NCBI GenBank assembly: GCA_937995275.1
Contig: CALKKN010000229.1
Location: 1-5,843, forward strand
DNA: 5,843 bases
Reading direction: 5' to 3'
Origin: an uncultured Lysobacterales bacterium
GTDB lineage: Bacteria; Pseudomonadota; Gammaproteobacteria; Xanthomonadales; SZUA-36
The notes beneath the pieces were generated by a model. That model ran no database searches, had not been told where the DNA came from, and worked only from the letters and a program-made list of their open reading frames with translations. The position numbers were made by a program, and so were the translations under genes. Shown piece after piece: positions 1 through 5,843 of this stretch. Position 1 is the first letter of the stretch, and each line of letters starts with the position of its first letter.

Positions 1-1609
1 GTGAATGGCTCGACAGGTAGCCGGTCGCAGGTGCTACCTGCCGGACCTTGCGGCGGTCTCCGATCACCAGGGTCACCCGCGCGCCCAGGGCGTCGCGGTT
101 GAGCTGCGGGTCGAACGCGCGCACCGCCAGCCAGTGTCCGCGGCGTGGCGTGTCGTTGCGATAGAGCCGGGCCCGGTCCAGCAGGTTCGACACCAGCAGG
201 TCGATGTCGCCATCCCCGTCGATATCGCCGCTGGCGATGCCGCGGCTGATCTCAAAGCCGGAAACGAGGGCTCGGACCGGTTCGTCCAGCCGCGTGAAGC
301 GGCCGCTGCCGTCGTTCAGATAAAACAGGTTGGGCTCGGGCAGGGTGTTCCATGGAGGCGGGTAAGCCGAGCCCGGGGCCGCAGCTCCGGTGTTGACCTT
401 GCCGTTCGCGATGAAAAGGTCGAGGTCGCCGTCGAGTTCGGCGTCGAGCGCGACGACGCCGAAGCCGGTGTACGGCATGCTCGAGGGCCCGAGGCCGCTC
501 GAACCGCTCAGGTCCCGGAAGCCGGCCGTTCCGCCGAGGTTGCCGTACAGGGTGTTGGCCTCGTTCATCAGGTGGGTCAGGAAGAGATCGAAAGCACCGT
601 TGTCGTCGAGGTCTTCGGCGATGACGCCCATCCCCGCCTGGGCCTGGCCGTGGAGGTTGTAGGCAATGCCCATGGTCAACGAGTCGTCGCGGAAGGTGAT
701 GGCGCCCGGCGCACTGGCGCCCCGGTTGATCCACATCTGGTTGGCGTAGGCGTCGTTGGCGACGTACACGTCTTGCCAGCCGTCAGCGTTGGCGTCCAGG
801 CAGACCAGGCCCAGGCCGGCGGCGAAGGTATTCGAGATGCCGGCGGCCTCGCTGACGTCCGCAAAGGTGACTGCCCCTTCCTCACCGACACCCTGATTGT
901 GCAGCACGACGTCGTGGACCGGCCGGAAGGACTTGGGGCCGCAGAATTCGGGTGCGCCGGAGTTGTCGGTACACCGCCTGGCCGGCTGGAAGTCGACATA
1001 GCGTGTGACGTAAAGGTCGAGGAATCCATCGCGATCGAAGTCACAAAAAGCGGCCGACGCCGACCAGCCGTCCACCCCGGCCCCGGCCGCCGAAGTGATA
1101 TCGGTGAAGGAGCCGTCTCCACGGTTGAGAAAGAGCCGGTCGGGCCCGAAATTGGTCACGTACACGTCGATGTCACCGTCGTTGTCGACGTCGCCCGTCG
1201 CGACACCCATGCCGTAACCCCTGTCGCCCAGACCCGACCCGGCGGTGACGTCGGTATAACGGCCGTCCGCTTCGCGCCGGTAAAGGCGGTTCCTCCCCCG
1301 GTCCCCGGTGCCCGATCCAGGCAGGACCTGGTCACCGTTGGTCAGGTAGATGTCGAGATCGCCGTCGTTGTCGAAGTCGAAAAACGCCGCCCCGCCGCCC
1401 GTGATGGCCGGCAAGCGGAGCTTGTCGTCGGCGGCCGCCTCGTGCATGAAGTCGAGCCCGGCCTCGTCGCTGATGTCGGTGAACCATGGGGCCGCGGCGG
1501 TCGCGGCGGTGTCCGCCGGCCCGCGGTCGATGCAGGCTGCGCCAAGTACCGACAGTGCCAGAGCCAGGGAGCACGCCAGCATGTAATGAATCGACTGCAA
1601 GCGAAACAA
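1..1609 (-). CDS. CRTAC1 family FG-GAP/VCBS-repeat protein with ASPIC/UnbV domain (C-terminus cut by window edge)
   Basis: Reading the minus strand gives a continuous frame from about 1609 to the left edge with no stop, so the C-terminus is missing. Counting from the ATG at 1582, seven Asp-rich Ca-loop motifs are visible: DFDNDGDLD (69), DVDNDGDID (131), DFDRDGFLD (181), DANADGWQD (263), DLDDNGAFD (324), DAELDGDLD (380) and DIDGDGDID (453). Each is followed by a hydrophobic strand such as IYLTN or VYVTN. Seven copies fit a seven-bladed FG-GAP/VCBS propeller. The last residues in view include NRDALGARV and GYLSS, matching the start of an ASPIC/UnbV domain, which is the usual CRTAC1 ending. The N-terminus is a hydrophobic export signal (LACSLALALSVLGAAC) that may be lipidated, although Gly at -3 is a poor lipobox. 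The start is uncertain: ATG 1582 has no ribosome site and no basic n-region. TTG 1609 adds MFRLQSIHY and a positive charge, so I prefer it. The role is probably extracellular or periplasmic binding; the substrate is unknown. Confidence 0.9.
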   Translation of the reverse strand, partial: MFRLQSIHYMLACSLALALSVLGAACIDRGPADTAATAAAPWFTDISDEAGLDFMHEAAADDKLRLPAITGGGAAFFDFDNDGDLDIYLTNGDQVLPGSGTGDRGRNRLYRREADGRYTDVTAGSGLGDRGYGMGVATGDVDNDGDIDVYVTNFGPDRLFLNRGDGSFTDITSAAGAGVDGWSASAAFCDFDRDGFLDLYVTRYVDFQPARRCTDNSGAPEFCGPKSFRPVHDVVLHNQGVGEEGAVTFADVSEAAGISNTFAAGLGLVCLDANADGWQDVYVANDAYANQMWINRGASAPGAITFRDDSLTMGIAYNLHGQAQAGMGVIAEDLDDNGAFDLFLTHLMNEANTLYGNLGGTAGFRDLSGSSGLGPSSMPYTGFGVVALDAELDGDLDLFIANGKVNTGAAAPGSAYPPPWNTLPEPNLFYLNDGSGRFTRLDEPVRALVSGFEISRGIASGDIDGDGDIDLLVSNLLDRARLYRNDTPRRGHWLAVRAFDPQLNRDALGARVTLVIGDRRKVRQVAPATGYLSSHS

Positions 1610-1637
1610 TCTGAGAATTATGGAGATTCCTAAAAGT

Positions 1638-1673
1638 CCGACCGCCCGCTTCCCTTCGGAAGCGGGCGGTCGG
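1638..1673 (-). terminator. Rho-independent terminator of the 1098-residue protein gene
   Basis: A perfect 16-bp GC-rich inverted repeat (1638-1653 with 1658-1673) closes a 4-base loop. On the minus strand it is followed by ACTTTTAGG, a short T run. On the plus strand no T run follows, so it serves minus-strand transcription. It begins 35 bp past the stop at 1709 and ends about 28 bp before the preferred start of the CRTAC1 gene. It should therefore largely separate transcription of the two genes. Confidence 0.85.
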
Positions 1674-1708
1674 GGTTGGTGGCTCAAGTCGTTAAAAGCC
1701 AGTCAATC

Positions 1709-4700
1709 CTACTGCTTCTTCGGAACGTAGTTCGGGTCCTTGGAGAAAGGATCCGGTGCAGGCTCGGCAGCACGTCCCGGTACCGCCATGGGAACGTTGT
1801 TCTCCGGCAGGGCGATGCACAGGTCCGGCACGCAGAGATCGAGTGCTTCGCCCGCGCAGTCGCCGTCCCAGGCGACGTTGCAGCAGAAGGGATCGATGGC
1901 GCAAACGGATGCCTCGCATTCCGCCTGCTTACAGCCGACCCCGCCATGTGCTTCGACACAGTTACCGCAGGACTGGCTCTCGAGGAACTTGATCCAATTC
2001 TTCATGGCGCCGGGCGAGCAACCCTCAATGAGGTGCCCCTTGCCAAGGTTTTGGGCCTCGACGATCTGCTCGCACGAGCAGCCCGCAGTATCCTCGAGGG
2101 TGAAAAGCAGCCCTTGCGGATTCGGCGGCGCCGTCTCGAACACTCCGGGACCGGCGTTGCCTGTAATGGCCGAGTGGTTGTCCTCGAGCGTGCCTGAAGT
2201 TGGGGCCGACTCGGGGATCATCGTGCCCGGACAGAGGTCGAATTCTGCAGGTATGCCATCGCAGTCGTTGGCAGCCCCCTCTGGCACCGGTTCGCCGTCG
2301 TCCAGGATCGCCAGGCCGAAATCGCCCGTGGCGCTGCCGAAACCGTGCACCAGCACGTTGTAGGTCCTGCCGGCCTGTGTGGGCCAGGAGGTCGTCGACT
2401 TGAAGTCGAAGCCGCAAGCGGGATCGTCGTCGTTGCCGCCGATGCACTCCTTCTCCTCGCAGTCGGCGCAGTAGACGCTGATCTTGGTGTCGTAGTCGGC
2501 GTCCCCACCGCCGACACAGGTCGACGCGGTCATCGTGTTGCCGGTGCCCTCGACCGTGTACCAGACGCCCGGCGCCGTCACGGACGTGCCACAGTCGATG
2601 TCCGGCGGCTCGTCGATCGTTGCGTCCACGGTGGTTCCCGAAGTTATGGAACCAACCGGCAGGGGACCGTCTGCGTCCTCGCAGAAGTCGTTCCCAACGG
2701 ATTCTTCACAGGTAACGGTGAGGTCGAAGTCACCGGTCGCGGAACCGAATCCGTGCACCAGGATCAGGTCCTCGGTACCGTCTGCCGCCCAGTTCACCTC
2801 GGTGGTGAAGCCGCTGCAGCCGGCTGTGTCGTCAAGGCCGGTCACGCAGTCCAGGCCGTCACAGCCACCGTCGTACACTGAGATTTTGGTGTCGTAGTTG
2901 GCCTGGTTGCAGGTGCTCGCCGTGACCATGCCATCGTGGGTGACCCGGTACCAGACCCCCGGCGCCGTGTTGCTGGTGCCGCAGAAGGGGGCGCCGTCGA
3001 CTGTGGCGTCTGTGGTCGAGCCAGAGACCGTGACCGAGCCGCCGTCCTCGGGGCAGGCAAGCTCGATTGCGTCCATGCAAAGGTCGTTGGCCGCCGACGT
3101 ACAAGCCGGATCCAAGTCGCAGTCCGGGTCGCTGCAGTCGACCAAATCGTCACAGTCGTTGTCGATGCCGTCGTCGCAAATCTCGGTTTCCGGTACGCAG
3201 ATGCAAGCGGGATCCATGTCGCAATCGGAATCGGTGCAGTCGTAATCACCGTCGCAGTCGTTGTCCAGGCCGTCGTCGCAGGTCGCTTCGGGATCTTCAG
3301 TAACCATGCAACCGCCACCGCAGTCAGGGAACCTGAAACTGCAGATGCGGGTATTCCAGTCGAAACTGCCGGTGGTTTGGTAGTACTCCTGGGTGTACCA
3401 GAAGGTGCAGTCATCGGTCGGGTCGATGCTCAACGACGAATAGTCGCCCCAGCGGTTGGCAGAAGCGACCTGGGCTCCGGTCCCTTCGTGGCAGGATACC
3501 TCGCCGCCGGGCATCGTCCCGAGGGCGTCTCCCGCCATCCGCGAGGTGTAGCGCACGGAGGGGAAGAGAGTCCCGCTGGTCGCGCTGTAGCCCAGGGCGA
3601 TGTTGCCGTCCTGGTCCTGGGCAATGGAGCCCATCCAGCGCTCGATGCTGTCAGCAGGGGCGTAGGTGCCGTCCTGCTGCAGGAACCAGCCCGAGTCGCC
3701 GTCGGCGCTGCGGGTCTCAGCCCAGCGGATGCCGGCCCGGTTGCCGCCTGCGTCGACGGTAGTGTTAAGAACGACCCTGGCGTTGGTGCCGAACCAGCGG
3801 TACTGGGCGCGGTACATCGTGAAGGCCGCCAGGCAGTCGAGGTCCTCGCCGCCGTTCACGGGGCTGATGCAGTCGCTGAAGCCGTTGCCCAGGAAGCGGT
3901 CGAAGTTCGAACCGGCCACCACGAATGGGCCTTCGGCGTAGGTAGAAGTATCGATAGCCGACCAGTCCACGCACAGGGTGTGGTTGCGGTAGCCGTCATT
4001 GGCGAAGGGCGAGTCGTCATAAGCTGCGTCCACCGCCGTCCAGAAAGTCGGGCAAGTGCCCGCCGGCGGGTTCGGTCCCGCCAGGTGCGGCGGCAACTGG
4101 CCCTCGACGCAGTCGGCGGCCGTGCAGGGATTGCTGAACTTGACAAACAGCGCCGGCAAGCCAGCCAGCATGGCGTCGCGTTCCATCACGCCGGCACCGA
4201 CGGAGAACGCTCCGCCCGCGCCGCCGAAGTCGCGCGTCGTGAACGTGTAGGCGCTCTGCCCGCTGCTGCCGCTGGTGCCGTCGTCCCACACGCCCAGTTT
4301 CGGGTAGTCGTTGGCGCCGCCCGGCGTCACGGTGAAGGCGTAGCGGTGATAGGGGCCCAGCGGATCGCTGGTGGTCGAGATCGCCACGCACTGGATGCCC
4401 TGGTTGACCGAAAACTGGCTGAAGAACCAGCGGCCGGCCAGGTCGTCGTAAAGCACCACCGGGTCGCCGTCGTTGTTGGCCTCGCAGAAGCCGCCGAAAC
4501 CCACCCAGAAGCTGTTGCCGGCGAAGGGCCCGGCGATCAGGTTGCCGACGACGTCGAAGACGCCCCACACCAGGTTGATGTATTGGACATAAATGCGGTT
4601 TCCGCTGTCGTCCAGGCCGATGTCGCCGTTGGTGTCGGGCGGCACGATGGCGACGCCGACAGTGTTGACGTTGTCCTGCTCAGACAGCCCCGGGACGCTG

Positions 4701-5005
4701 ATGATCGGCCCGGGCGTCGGGCCGAAAGAGGGCACTGAGAGACGGTCGAGGCCACCGTCCGGGGCGGCCTTGGCAGGATCCGGTGCAAAGTTCGGCCGTT
4801 CGCCGATCGGCACCGTCCTGGTCTCGCCCGCGGGCGCGGCCGGGGCCGGGATGGCCATTTCGCTCAGCGGCGGCGACGTGTCGTGATAGATCGCCTGCCC
4901 GTGGTACATCTCCTGGGCCTGGGCCCAGGACGGCAAGACAAGTCCGATGGCCAATACCCCGACCAAAGACCTCCAAGTCATTCTCTTGATACATTCTGAG
5001 TTCAT
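1709..5005 (-). CDS. Secreted multidomain protein with MopE-type metal-binding repeats and tandem Cys-containing modules
   Basis: Complete 1098-residue protein. Residues 1-30 form a Sec signal peptide: basic IKRMTWR, hydrophobic [12 protein letters not shown], probable cleavage after AQA. Residues about 90-570 resemble a widespread uncharacterised secreted domain, probably a beta-propeller. Its landmarks are [18 protein letters not shown] (181), [30 protein letters not shown] (233) and MERDAMLAG. Residues 576-601 and 610-635 are two MopE-type repeats (CDDGxDNDCD...DCDxDPAC), a family motif linked to metal binding. Residues 640-766 and 772-900 are two homologous modules ([36 protein letters not shown]). 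Residues 903-917 hold a short [13 protein letters not shown] loop. Residues 976-1068 form a Cys-rich end with [16 protein letters not shown]. No transmembrane anchor, PEP-CTERM or LPXTG tail is visible; the end is PNYVPKKQ. The start ATG has GGGGAG five bases upstream. No catalytic motif was recognised, so an adhesive, matrix or metal-binding role is inference. Confidence 0.93.
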   Translation of the reverse strand: MNSECIKRMTWRSLVGVLAIGLVLPSWAQAQEMYHGQAIYHDTSPPLSEMAIPAPAAPAGETRTVPIGERPNFAPDPAKAAPDGGLDRLSVPSFGPTPGPIISVPGLSEQDNVNTVGVAIVPPDTNGDIGLDDSGNRIYVQYINLVWGVFDVVGNLIAGPFAGNSFWVGFGGFCEANNDGDPVVLYDDLAGRWFFSQFSVNQGIQCVAISTTSDPLGPYHRYAFTVTPGGANDYPKLGVWDDGTSGSSGQSAYTFTTRDFGGAGGAFSVGAGVMERDAMLAGLPALFVKFSNPCTAADCVEGQLPPHLAGPNPPAGTCPTFWTAVDAAYDDSPFANDGYRNHTLCVDWSAIDTSTYAEGPFVVAGSNFDRFLGNGFSDCISPVNGGEDLDCLAAFTMYRAQYRWFGTNARVVLNTTVDAGGNRAGIRWAETRSADGDSGWFLQQDGTYAPADSIERWMGSIAQDQDGNIALGYSATSGTLFPSVRYTSRMAGDALGTMPGGEVSCHEGTGAQVASANRWGDYSSLSIDPTDDCTFWYTQEYYQTTGSFDWNTRICSFRFPDCGGGCMVTEDPEATCDDGLDNDCDGDYDCTDSDCDMDPACICVPETEICDDGIDNDCDDLVDCSDPDCDLDPACTSAANDLCMDAIELACPEDGGSVTVSGSTTDATVDGAPFCGTSNTAPGVWYRVTHDGMVTASTCNQANYDTKISVYDGGCDGLDCVTGLDDTAGCSGFTTEVNWAADGTEDLILVHGFGSATGDFDLTVTCEESVGNDFCEDADGPLPVGSITSGTTVDATIDEPPDIDCGTSVTAPGVWYTVEGTGNTMTASTCVGGGDADYDTKISVYCADCEEKECIGGNDDDPACGFDFKSTTSWPTQAGRTYNVLVHGFGSATGDFGLAILDDGEPVPEGAANDCDGIPAEFDLCPGTMIPESAPTSGTLEDNHSAITGNAGPGVFETAPPNPQGLLFTLEDTAGCSCEQIVEAQNLGKGHLIEGCSPGAMKNWIKFLESQSCGNCVEAHGGVGCKQAECEASVCAIDPFCCNVAWDGDCAGEALDLCVPDLCIALPENNVPMAVPGRAAEPAPDPFSKDPNYVPKKQ
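2306..3088 (-). repeat. Tandem duplication of a ~125-residue module in the 1098-residue protein
   Basis: Protein residues about 640-766 and 772-900 are two copies of one module. Both start with NDxC, carry DAT(V/I)D, CGTS then [20 protein letters not shown], and end with the identical [12 protein letters not shown]. The pattern looks like a beta-sandwich (PPC- or CUB-like) repeat found in exported bacterial proteins. The family name is not certain. A 6-residue linker separates the copies. Confidence 0.85.
3101..3280 (-). repeat. Two MopE-type Cys/Asp repeats within the 1098-residue protein
   Basis: Two 26-residue units (protein 576-601 and 610-635) align without gaps. Both begin CDDG, then I or L, then DNDCD, and both end with DC, D and DPAC at equal spacing. 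They are separated by the eight residues ICVPETEI. Each holds five cysteines and many aspartates, as in the MopE putative metal-binding motif family (Pfam PF11617). Metal identity cannot be read from the sequence. Confidence 0.85.
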
Positions 5006-5010
5006 TACCT

Positions 5011-5016
5011 CTCCCC
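5011..5016 (-). promoter_or_regulatory. Ribosome binding site that fixes the start of the 1098-residue protein
   Basis: GGGGAG lies five bases before ATG 5005 on the minus strand, followed by AGGTA. The next in-frame ATG (the M of MTWRS, residue 9) has a poorer site and would remove the basic n-region residue K7 from the signal peptide. The upstream ATG is therefore favoured. Confidence 0.75.
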
Positions 5017-5082
5017 TACCATGGATATGGTTTTCTTATGATTTTCTAGATCCGCAGGATGACCTGAATAAACTTACCCGTG

Positions 5083-5104
5083 CCGCGCCTGGAACCAGGC
5101 GTGG
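5083..5104. other. Inverted repeat in the predicted 5' leader
   Basis: CGCCTG (5086-5091) pairs with CAGGCG (5096-5101) around a GAAC loop. CC/GG pairs extend the stem outward across one G-T position. The hairpin lies between the predicted transcription start (about 5139) and the start codon. No T run follows on either strand, so it is not an obvious terminator. It may stabilise or regulate the leader, or be an operator; nothing decides between these. Confidence 0.45.
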
Positions 5105-5145
5105 CGGGTGATTGCCATTCGCATTCGGAAACCCTCCGTTGTTCA

Positions 5146-5174
5146 TGTATAGGAGAAGAACATCGATGTGTCAA
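5146..5174 (-). promoter_or_regulatory. Sigma70-like promoter upstream of the 1098-residue protein gene
   Basis: On the minus strand a perfect -35 TTGACA (5174-5169) is followed, after exactly 17 bases, by TATACA (5151-5146) as the -10. Transcription would begin near 5139, giving a leader of about 135 bases before ATG 5005. The match was found by eye. It lies in the only long non-coding stretch in front of this gene, which supports it. Confidence 0.55.
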
Positions 5175-5293
5175 TTCGAATTGGAAGAATCTCAGGCCGA
5201 TTCGGTCAACGCGATCCGGACGAATCTGCAGGGGAAGCCGTGCCGACAACAAAAAGTCTGTGCGGCAGTTCAATACAAAAGGCTCTTAGGGAA

Positions 5294-5312
5294 AAGACGT
5301 TTTATTCGTCTT
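5294..5312 (-). terminator. Weak possible terminator at the edge of the transposase remnant
   Basis: AAGACG and CGTCTT form a 6-bp stem around a 7-base AT-rich loop. On the minus strand the stem runs into TTTTCC. It sits directly after the last recognisable transposase codons and upstream of the promoter at 5146-5174, so it could limit read-through from the remnant. The stem is short and not GC-rich. Confidence 0.25.
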
Positions 5313-5313
5313 A

Positions 5314-5487
5314 CAATATGGAATCATCCACCAGCAAGGCAGCACTGTCGGCCTTTCGTCAGGCACCACAACTGGGGCAGAAGTCACGTCGTTTGCAGCT
5401 GAATGCGACAGGTTTCTCATCGTGGCAAGACTTGCAGCGGATTTTATGTTGAAGCCGGGTGAATTGGGAGCAACCTTTGAGGACCGG
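5314..5487 (-). pseudogene. Decayed IS91-family transposase fragment (N-terminal zinc ribbon)
   Basis: The minus-strand frame reads FTRLQHKIRCKSC, then HDEKPVAFSCKRRDFCPSC, then GA (about 5463-5362), followed by a TGA stop at 5361-5359. The same frame continues RKADSAALLVDD before a TAA at 5313-5311. The CxxC...FSCKRRxFCPSCGA pattern followed by ARRxADSAALLVD is the zinc-binding N-terminal region typical of IS91-family transposases (Pfam Zn_Tnp_IS91). The TGA stands where family members normally have Arg, consistent with CGA to TGA. I see nothing of the downstream catalytic domain in any minus frame; about 150 bp further on sits the promoter of the next gene. The upstream part (PVLKGCSQ) is only loosely similar. 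Intact enzymes are several hundred residues, so this is a non-functional remnant. Confidence 0.7.
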
Positions 5488-5843
5488 GAACCGGTTCACC
5501 AATTCGAGGGTATCCGACCAAAGCCCGATTCTGGAATCGCCCTGGTTGTCGTAAGAGAACCTCAGCCCGCATATCGCACGAAGGCGGACCGAAAACCATA
5601 GTAAGGAGTCTCGCTTCCCTGCTCCCGCCTGCGGCGGAAGGCGGCTGCGTTCGACGGCATACCATAAGCGCACGACCCCTCTGGTACCGCTCGCTTCGCT
5701 CGACTTACCCAACCGGGGTCGGCGGGTCGCCTGCGGCTCCTATATTCTTAAAAATACTGCGTCGTCGAATAGTTACACGGTATGTCAAAAAAATGCATTT
5801 TTTCCTATCCGATTTCGCACCGCATCCGTTCCCGCACCCCGGT
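5488..5843. other. Stretch without a supported gene, to the right of the transposase remnant
   Basis: No frame here looks like a real protein. The minus frame leading into the transposase fragment stays open to about 5712 but begins only with TTG and shows no family motifs. Small inverted repeats are visible: GAACCGGTTC (5488-5497), CCGCC-TGC-GGCGG (5625-5637) and GGCG-GGT-CGCC (5721-5731). From about 5740 the base composition becomes AT-rich. This may be further decayed mobile-element or intergenic DNA. Confidence 0.5.
5788..5803. repeat. 16-bp perfect AT palindrome
   Basis: A6-TGCA-T6 is a perfect palindrome inside an AT-rich patch near the right edge. It could be a bidirectional hairpin or protein-binding site. 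No flanking gene in the window lets its role be read. Confidence 0.5.

Noticed and set aside
5..1633. 542-codon open frame on the plus strand
   Set aside because: It is antisense to the CRTAC1 gene. The minus strand shows seven FG-GAP motifs and an ASPIC/UnbV start in order, while the plus frame is Val/Arg/Gly-rich with no family motif. GC-rich Asp codons (GAC) read as GTC on the other strand keep it open.
1676..2897. Several plus-strand open frames of 120-207 codons
   Set aside because: All lie opposite the C-terminal half of the 1098-residue gene, whose repeats and cysteine motifs are clearly the coding side.
3101..3280. Regular short GTCGCAGTCGTTGTC-like DNA repeats resembling an array
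   Set aside because: They are codons of the Cys/Asp protein repeats, with no equal spacers, so not CRISPR.
2936..4738. 600-codon open frame on the plus strand
   Set aside because: It is antisense to the 1098-residue protein, with no signal peptide or recognised domain. The same codon-composition effect explains its length.
5046..5273. Minus-strand frame that might continue the IS91 transposase after a frameshift
   Set aside because: It starts at TTG, and LLSARLPLQIR only vaguely recalls the family's next segment. It also spans the predicted promoter and leader, so I did not extend the pseudogene.
5166..5402. 78-codon plus-strand frame starting ATG at 5166 with AGGAG ten bases upstream
   Set aside because: The ribosome site is fair, but its second half is antisense to the transposase remnant, the product matches nothing I know, and no promoter is visible. 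It is probably chance.
5560..5740. GC-rich inverted repeats suggesting a structured RNA, group II intron piece or integron site
   Set aside because: I could not identify a domain V hairpin, attC core sites or any known RNA fold; the stems are only 4-5 bp.

Overview
The window carries two adjacent genes on the minus strand for large, exported, Asp-rich proteins. Upstream of them (to the right) lies a low-coding flank with a broken IS91-type transposase remnant. The coding parts are GC-rich. Signal peptides, disulfide-style cysteine spacing and dense acidic Ca-binding-type motifs suggest a Gram-negative bacterium that exports many repeat-built proteins. The combination is familiar from gammaproteobacteria of the Xanthomonadales/Wenzhouxiangella kind, myxobacteria-like deltaproteobacteria and planctomycetes. 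The exact lineage cannot be fixed from this sequence.

Layout, left to right. Positions 1-1609 (minus) hold a CRTAC1-type FG-GAP/VCBS beta-propeller protein whose C-terminal ASPIC/UnbV domain runs off the left edge. Positions 1638-1673 hold a strong 16-bp-stem terminator oriented for the minus strand. Positions 1709-5005 (minus) hold a complete 1098-residue secreted mosaic protein: signal peptide, about 500 residues of a probable propeller-like domain, two MopE-type Cys/Asp repeats, two tandem modules of about 125 residues, and a Cys-rich C-terminal module. Positions 5006-5313 are its upstream region, with a good Shine-Dalgarno, a sigma70-like promoter about 140 bp upstream and a small inverted repeat in the predicted leader. 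Positions 5314-5487 are a decayed zinc-ribbon fragment of an IS91-family transposase with an in-frame stop. Positions 5488-5843 show no supported gene, only small inverted repeats and an AT palindrome.

The two exported proteins share orientation and a beta-rich, acidic, Ca-binding-type style. The terminator between them argues against a simple operon, so any joint role at the cell surface is inference. The large plus-strand open frames across both genes are antisense shadows of GC-rich, Asp-rich coding sequence. I found no convincing new defence or mobile system. The most distinctive item is the domain mosaic of the 1098-residue protein.
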